Assembly (NCBI GenBank): GCA_030693105.1
Contig: JAUYBK010000205.1
Span: 1-5,593 of the forward strand
DNA: 5,593 nucleotides
Source: Methanobacteriaceae archaeon
Lineage (GTDB): Archaea > Methanobacteriota > Methanobacteria > Methanobacteriales > Methanobacteriaceae
Reading direction: 5' to 3'
Positions 1 through 3,055 of the stretch are shown in pieces. Both the position numbers and the translations under genes were made by a program. The notes beneath the pieces are model-generated. The model did not search any database, was not told the DNA's origin, and saw only the letters and a program-made list of their open reading frames with translations. How positions within the stretch are numbered: the first letter of the stretch is position 1; each line of letters begins with the position of its first letter.

Positions 1-2
1 AT

Positions 3-89
3 AAAGTGAAATCTTTAACTGAAAATATACACGGGCATATGTTGCATTATTTTAAAGGTAATAAGTTTTTCTCTCATCAACGAAATTAG
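3..89 (+). CDS. Possible 3' tail of a gene entering from the left edge
   Basis: One plus-strand frame is open from the window edge for 28 codons and stops at TAG (87-89). The peptide ends GHMLHYFKGNKFFSHQRN, a basic and aromatic tail that looks protein-like; the other two plus-strand frames close within the first nine bases. No family can be recognised from so short a piece, though such tails are common in transposases. An open frame of this length in AT-rich DNA can also arise by chance. The assignment as coding is a weak inference and needs the sequence to the left. Confidence 0.22.
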   Translation, partial: KVKSLTENIHGHMLHYFKGNKFFSHQRN

Positions 90-200
90 TTTATTTTATA
101 ATATTTTTATTCTGTCATATAATCCGTTCTACAATAGAATAAATTATATCCTAGCTTTGATTCTAAAATTGCTATTTTAAAAAGCTTTAAATAAGATAAA

Positions 201-242
201 AAATATAAATAGAACTGTAATTAGGATAAGCCTATATTATTA
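201..242 (+). promoter_or_regulatory. Candidate archaeal promoter(s) for the HTH gene
   Basis: Two TATA-like boxes lie upstream of the HTH gene: TATAAATA at 204-211, preceded by an A-rich stretch that could serve as a BRE, and TATATTAT at 233-240. Archaeal transcription normally starts about 25 bases downstream of the box, which would give leaders of roughly 70 or 40 bases. The whole of 90-304 is AT-rich, so TATA-like strings are expected by chance. No gene is seen in 90-304. Confidence 0.3.
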
Positions 243-291
243 GAGCGGGATCCTCTGCTGTAAAAAAATGGTAAACTTATGGTCAAGTTCC

Positions 292-300
292 AGGAGGTGA
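292..300 (+). promoter_or_regulatory. Near-perfect Shine-Dalgarno site of the HTH gene
   Basis: AGGAGGTGA lies four bases before the ATG at 305. It matches the anti-Shine-Dalgarno end of 16S rRNA (the CACCTCC type) over its full length, the strongest such site in the window. It fixes the start of the HTH gene at 305 and suggests efficient translation once transcribed. Confidence 0.85.
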
Positions 301-304
301 TTAT

Positions 305-721
305 ATGAAAGACCAGAAAACTAAAACCCAGTTCATTGAACTAAGGGCTCAGGGTTTAAGCTACAAGAAAATTGCCAAGAAGCTAAATGTTTCAAAAACA
401 ACACTTATCAAGTGGGGCAAAGAATTTGAAAATGAAATAAGCAATGCTAAGGCCATAGAGCTGGAAACCTTGTATCATAAATATTATATGGTTAAGGAAA
501 AAAGAATTACTCTATTTGGCGATTTATTAGAGACAATTCGAGAAGAGCTTGAATCAAGAGACCTTTCAGACATCCCTACAGAACGTCTCTTTAATCTTAT
601 GATAAAATACTCAAATTACCTTAAAAAAGAAATCAATGAGTTAGTTTTTAGGGAAAAAATGGAAAAAGTAGACATGATGGGTGGGAAGTATACTATAGTC
701 AATGAATGGAAGGCGGAGTAA
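305..721 (+). CDS. Small helix-turn-helix DNA-binding protein, phage/mobile-element type
   Basis: The gene encodes 138 residues. Residues about 8-41 form a homeodomain-like helix-turn-helix: FIELRAQGLSYKKIAKKL, a turn at NVS (28-30) and a recognition helix KTTLIKWGKEF. This pattern is shared by transposase and resolvase DNA-binding domains and by small terminase subunits. Residues about 45-120 are charged and strongly helical, likely a coiled coil for oligomerisation, and the C-terminus (VDMMGGKYTIVNEWKAE) may be a short strand. There is no catalytic domain, so it should act as a DNA-binding or adaptor protein; its target and function are unknown. Similar conserved hypothetical proteins occur in Firmicutes and methanogens, by recall only. 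The start is fixed by the Shine-Dalgarno at 292-300. The gene stands alone, converges on the response regulator, and its stop codon lies inside a palindrome. Alternatives are an orphan terminase small subunit or a transposon accessory protein. Confidence 0.75.
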   Translation: MKDQKTKTQFIELRAQGLSYKKIAKKLNVSKTTLIKWGKEFENEISNAKAIELETLYHKYYMVKEKRITLFGDLLETIREELESRDLSDIPTERLFNLMIKYSNYLKKEINELVFREKMEKVDMMGGKYTIVNEWKAE

Positions 722-734
722 ATTTTACTTCGCC
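712..734. repeat. Palindrome spanning the HTH stop codon
   Basis: GGCGGAGTAAA (712-722) and TTTTACTTCGCC (723-734) form a 23-base inverted repeat centred on T723. Pairing is continuous apart from one G-T wobble (716 with 730). The TAA stop (719-721) is inside the left arm. The right arm belongs to the TTTTACTTCGC repeat family found further downstream. No oligo-T follows on the plus strand, so it is not a typical terminator. A protein-binding or recombination site is equally possible. Confidence 0.7.
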
Positions 735-891
735 AAAAATAGTACTTTAATTTACTATGGTCGAAAGAATAATTTTTCCTAAATTTCAAAGTTTGGAAAT
801 TAGTCATAAATGATCAAAATAGGAGACGATCAATATACAAGTAGTCTTGTGAATTTTAAAAAATTATATGGTACCCCCCAGATACTCAAGG

Positions 892-931
892 TATTTTACT
901 TCGTTATATCAAGGTTTAGCGAAGTAAAATA
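892..931. repeat. 12-bp perfect inverted repeat of the GCGAAGTAAAA motif
   Basis: TATTTTACTTCG (892-903) and CGAAGTAAAATA (920-931) are exact reverse complements separated by 16 bases. The right half reads TTAGCGAAGTAAA (916-928), which recurs exactly at 1394-1406. The left half repeats the 3' half of the palindrome at the HTH stop codon. Perfect 12-base arms containing CTTCG/CGAAG are unlikely to be chance in such AT-rich sequence. Confidence 0.75.
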
Positions 932-1055
932 ATATCAAGTCATAAGGGCGATATTTCTAGTTATTGAAAATCAACGAAACCTGTGTGTTTTTATCGTATG
1001 GGCTATATTTGCTGATCATTTTATGCATAATTCGCAAATTTTAGTATCAGATTCC

Positions 1056-1087
1056 AAATTTAGGTGAAATTAAATTTTGATTTTTTT
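1056..1087 (+). terminator. Weak hairpin with T7 tract (possible + strand terminator)
   Basis: AAATTTA (1056-1062) pairs with TAAATTT (1071-1077) around an 8-base loop and is followed by TTTTTTT (1081-1087). The stem is only A-T, so the oligo-T tract is the better evidence, since archaeal polymerase can terminate at such tracts. It is 335 bases past the HTH stop. Confidence 0.3.
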
Positions 1088-1191
1088 ATGAATTCATCCT
1101 GAATTTATAGAATTATAGCATCTGTCATTACATTTCATAGTTTTTAAAGATCAGTTATTATAAATAGTTTGTATTAAAAGAAAATATTCGT

Positions 1192-1227
1192 TAAGTCTAT
1201 ATCTAAAATAGACTTATCTACTTTTTT
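1192..1227 (+). terminator. Hairpin plus T6, terminator-like on the + strand
   Basis: TAAGTCTAT (1192-1200) pairs perfectly with ATAGACTTA (1208-1216) around a 7-base loop, and TTTTTT follows at 1222-1227. A 9-bp stem followed closely by oligo-T is the best terminator-like structure on the plus strand. It lies about 470 bases beyond the HTH stop, with no gene between. It either ends a long 3' extension of the HTH transcript or ends an unannotated transcript. Confidence 0.5.
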
Positions 1228-1393
1228 AATATTATAATAATTTATTATCATTACTATGATGCTTATAATTCAAAGTATGATATTTAATTTGATAAATTAA
1301 CTGTGCTGTACATCTCATTAACTTGATTTTGAATATCAATTTTTTGTGGTGTAAAATTGAGAATATAGCATACATAGGTCAAACTAATGCAAG

Positions 1394-1406
1394 TTAGCGA
1401 AGTAAA
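1394..1406 (+). repeat. Second exact copy of TTAGCGAAGTAAA
   Basis: TTAGCGAAGTAAA at 1394-1406 is identical to 916-928. It is in inverted orientation relative to TTTTACTTCGC at 723-733, so those two copies could be read as terminal inverted repeats bounding 723-1406. It lies about 90 bases from the 3' end of the response regulator gene. Confidence 0.65.
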
Positions 1407-1462
1407 TTGGTTTCCCTTAGAAAACAGAATTTTTTATCAAATGCAGAGAAAAGTAAAATAAT

Positions 1463-1484
1463 AAAAAATCAATCCAATAAAAAA
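1463..1484 (-). terminator. Oligo-T terminator of the response regulator gene
   Basis: Read on the minus strand, two T6 tracts (1479-1484 and 1463-1468) follow the response regulator stop at 1497-1499. The first comes directly after a GGGCCC self-complementary hexamer (1485-1490). Tandem oligo-T tracts just past a stop codon are the usual archaeal termination signal. Confidence 0.55.
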
Positions 1485-1496
1485 GGGCCCTACCAA

Positions 1497-1886
1497 TTAC
1501 ATTTTCTTTTTTTCACGCACTAAATAAAGGGCTTTTTCAATTTTCTGGTACAATTCGTTTTCTTGGAATGGTTTAATAATAAAACCTAAGGGCTCCGTAT
1601 CTTGAGCACGTTTGCGGGTTTTTTCATCACCATTGGCCGTTAAATAGATAATGGGTACATCTGAATGTTTTTTGATCTCTTTAGCAGCGTCTATACCGTC
1701 ACCTTTGCCTCTTAAAACTATGTCCATCAATATTAAATCCGGCTTTAGCTCTTTAGCCTTAGTAACTGCTTCTTTACTTGAGAAAGCCAAAGTAGGTACA
1801 TCATAACCCCAATGTTCCATTTTTCTCTGGAGGTCCAGAGCAGTGAGGCCTTCATCCTCCACCACTAAAATCTTGGCCGCAGGCAT
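1497..1886 (-). CDS. Stand-alone receiver-domain response regulator (CheY-like)
   Basis: The gene encodes 129 residues made up of a single REC domain with no DNA-binding or enzymatic output domain. All the family's key positions are present: acidic pocket E10-D11 in ILVVEDEG, phospho-acceptor D55 in LILMDIVL, switch T83 in IIYLTAN, F102 as the aromatic switch, and K105-P106 in IIKPF. It should accept phosphate from a histidine kinase and pass the signal on by protein contact or within a phosphorelay, in the cytoplasm. Receiver-only proteins with the DGIDAA segment after the phospho-site are abundant in Methanobacterium-type methanogens, often next to PAS-rich kinases. No kinase is visible here, so the partner must lie elsewhere. 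The ATG at 1886 follows GGGAGTGTGA (1891-1900) by four bases, a good ribosome binding site. The 234-base gap and a hairpin behind the upstream gene suggest its own transcript. Confidence 0.95.
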   Translation of the reverse strand: MPAAKILVVEDEGLTALDLQRKMEHWGYDVPTLAFSSKEAVTKAKELKPDLILMDIVLRGKGDGIDAAKEIKKHSDVPIIYLTANGDEKTRKRAQDTEPLGFIIKPFQENELYQKIEKALYLVREKKKM

Positions 1887-1912
1887 TTATTCACACTCCC
1901 ATAATCTACCTT

Positions 1913-1929
1913 TATTATTACTAATAATA
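1913..1929. repeat. 17-base palindrome in the response regulator leader
   Basis: TATTATTA (1913-1920) and TAATAATA (1922-1929) are exact reverse complements about C1921. The palindrome lies between the putative TATA box and the ribosome binding site of the response regulator, where an archaeal repressor could bind. It is A-T only and built of a TTA triplet, so chance is a real alternative. Confidence 0.35.
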
Positions 1930-1937
1930 TCATCTTT

Positions 1938-1956
1938 AATAAATATATCTTTTTTG
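1938..1956 (-). promoter_or_regulatory. Candidate promoter of the response regulator gene
   Basis: On the minus strand an A6 run followed by AGATATATTT (1941-1950) resembles a BRE plus TATA box. Initiation about 25 bases downstream would fall near 1920, giving a leader of about 35 bases with the Shine-Dalgarno in it. The surrounding DNA is AT-rich, so this is a modest call. Confidence 0.35.
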
Positions 1957-2087
1957 CTAATCCTTATATTAAGGTTTCTGAAAAAATTTTGCTGTTTTTT
2001 TTTGACTTTATTTCTTTAATTTTCCCCAAGAGCCTTTGAATTTTCATTTGCATGGTTTGAATGTACTAGAAAGTATAATAAGAAATT

Positions 2088-2109
2088 GATTTTTGTCTTC
2101 TCAAAAATC
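2088..2109 (-). terminator. Hairpin after the lipocalin-like gene
   Basis: GATTTTTG (2088-2095) and CAAAAATC (2102-2109) form a perfect 8-bp stem with a 6-base loop. On the minus strand it begins 11 bases past the stop codon at 2121-2123, and oligo-T (2103-2107) is part of its first arm. Its place fits the end of the two-gene unit 5593-2121 and separates it from the response regulator. Confidence 0.5.
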
Positions 2110-2120
2110 TAAGGGGATTA

Positions 2121-2999
2121 CTATGGTTTAGGAACTAAAAACTCCGCTACACCATATCCCTCTTTATCATTCCAATTATATTTGGATAGAGTTTCTATAA
2201 GAATCATCTTTTCATCCACTGGAATCATTCCAAATCTTATAACTTCGCCAGCAACTGAATATTTAGAACCTTTTTTGTCAAATAAGGTCACTATAAATTT
2301 AGAAGGAATTCCATTATTAAATTCTACATCTATATCTGATTTTACCAGTGGTTGGTTAACTGAACCTGTATAGAAATATCCCGCATCTATATCCCCTTGG
2401 TCAACGGAAAGTTTAGTTATATTAAAAGCTTCATCACGAGAAAACTGGGAATTAATCCACATCCACATCCTGGGAGATCCCCATTCCCTCAAGCCAAGGC
2501 TTAAATCTCTTTCACCCAGGGCTTCAATTTCAAATACTTCTTCATCAACTTCAATTTTTCCAGTAGCCTTTCCAAACTGTTCATAATGCTCCGATACCAC
2601 ATTTGACGACATTTCAGTTTCTTTTTCATCAACACATTCCACATAATCTATGATTGGGTTTAAAGCTTCCCAAGTCACATCCATTTTAACTTTAAATTCA
2701 AATTTTTCTAATGGATTAAAAATTGAACCAGTATATTTAAGTCTCCATTTTCCTCTTTCAATCTCTTCGTAATCTAAACCCGTAATATTTAATGGTTTCC
2801 CGTCACAGGGAGTTTCTAATTTAATCCCGGCTATCATATGGGGAGACATTAAATAGAAGAACATTGATTTTTCGTTTTTATTAACCTTGTTTCCTATGCG
2901 CATAAATGCCGTTAAATCATAAGTTTTATCATGAAAATTAAAATAATAACTTTCATTCCATTCTTCATGTTTTTTCAGAGTTTCTAAATCAATATCCAT
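2121..2999 (-). CDS. Lipocalin-like protein of the DUF7064/DUF7065 (AttH/CrtC-like) type
   Basis: The gene encodes 292 residues with no signal peptide or membrane segment, so it is likely cytoplasmic. The N-terminal half carries the family's opening block: WNESYYFNFHDKTYDLTAFMRIG at about 14-36, then SMFFYLMSP. The C-terminal half carries HYEQFGKATGKI (138-149), GERDLSLGLREW (162-173), a tryptophan-rich MWMWIN (178-183) and GYGVAEF near the end (281-287). This is the twin beta-barrel pattern of hydroxyneurosporene-synthase-like proteins, which bind or act on hydrophobic molecules. The usual RDHSWG motif reads RDLSLG here, lacking its histidine and tryptophan, so a catalytic role is uncertain and ligand binding is as likely. 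The ATG at 2999 follows AGAGGGAT (3003-3010). The gene lies 56 bases downstream of the phosphotransferase gene on the same strand, probably in one transcript. Family assignment is by motif recall; the substrate is unknown. Confidence 0.75.
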   Translation of the reverse strand: MDIDLETLKKHEEWNESYYFNFHDKTYDLTAFMRIGNKVNKNEKSMFFYLMSPHMIAGIKLETPCDGKPLNITGLDYEEIERGKWRLKYTGSIFNPLEKFEFKVKMDVTWEALNPIIDYVECVDEKETEMSSNVVSEHYEQFGKATGKIEVDEEVFEIEALGERDLSLGLREWGSPRMWMWINSQFSRDEAFNITKLSVDQGDIDAGYFYTGSVNQPLVKSDIDVEFNNGIPSKFIVTLFDKKGSKYSVAGEVIRFGMIPVDEKMILIETLSKYNWNDKEGYGVAEFLVPKP

Positions 3000-3002
3000 G
3001 TA

Positions 3003-3010
3003 ATCCCTCT
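3003..3010 (-). promoter_or_regulatory. Shine-Dalgarno site of the lipocalin-like gene
   Basis: On the minus strand AGAGGGAT lies three bases (TAC) before the ATG at 2999. The GAGG core matches the anti-Shine-Dalgarno and supports this start. The 56-base gap to the preceding gene shows no hairpin or long T tract, in keeping with co-transcription. Confidence 0.55.
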
Positions 3011-3055
3011 ATACTAATTTAATTTTTTGTAAGTATTTGGAAGTTTTAAGCACCA

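Larger units (their letters stand above)
722..1496. other. 775-base convergent intergenic region, no convincing gene
   Basis: This stretch lies between the 3' ends of the HTH gene (+) and the response regulator (-). No frame has a start codon, a ribosome binding site and recognisable protein together. What it does hold is copies of the TTTTACTTCGC/GCGAAGTAAAA motif (723-733, 894-903, 919-929, 1397-1406), a good hairpin followed by T6 (1192-1227), weaker hairpins followed by T tracts (1056-1087, 1323-1345), and an AT-only inverted repeat (1284-1300). Its length for a convergent junction, and the repeats, suggest decayed mobile DNA or an unannotated transcript. Confidence 0.6.

Noticed and set aside
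616..807. 63-codon open frame on the minus strand
   Set aside because: It overlaps the 3' end of the HTH gene antisense, has no recognisable protein and begins in the intergenic repeat region; treated as a shadow.
933..1067. 44-codon stretch open on the plus strand in the intergenic region
   Set aside because: It starts after a stop without a start codon near its beginning, has no ribosome binding site and matches no family I recognise; expected by chance at this length.
1284..1300. TTAATTT/AAATTAA inverted repeat as a regulatory hairpin
   Set aside because: It is a 7-bp A-T-only stem in A-T-rich DNA with no T tract or gene context to support a function.
1323..1345. TTGAT/ATCAA hairpin plus T6 as a second plus-strand terminator
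   Set aside because: The stem is only 5 bp and there is no plus-strand gene nearby that it would serve; mentioned only as part of the intergenic description.
722..1496. CRISPR array
   Set aside because: The repeated motif is only 10-13 bases, occurs in both orientations and is unevenly spaced, so there is no repeat-spacer pattern.
2182..2373. 63-codon plus-strand frame, and similar ones at 3738-3938 and 5233-5436
   Set aside because: All lie antisense within clearly conserved genes and show no ribosome binding site or family resemblance.
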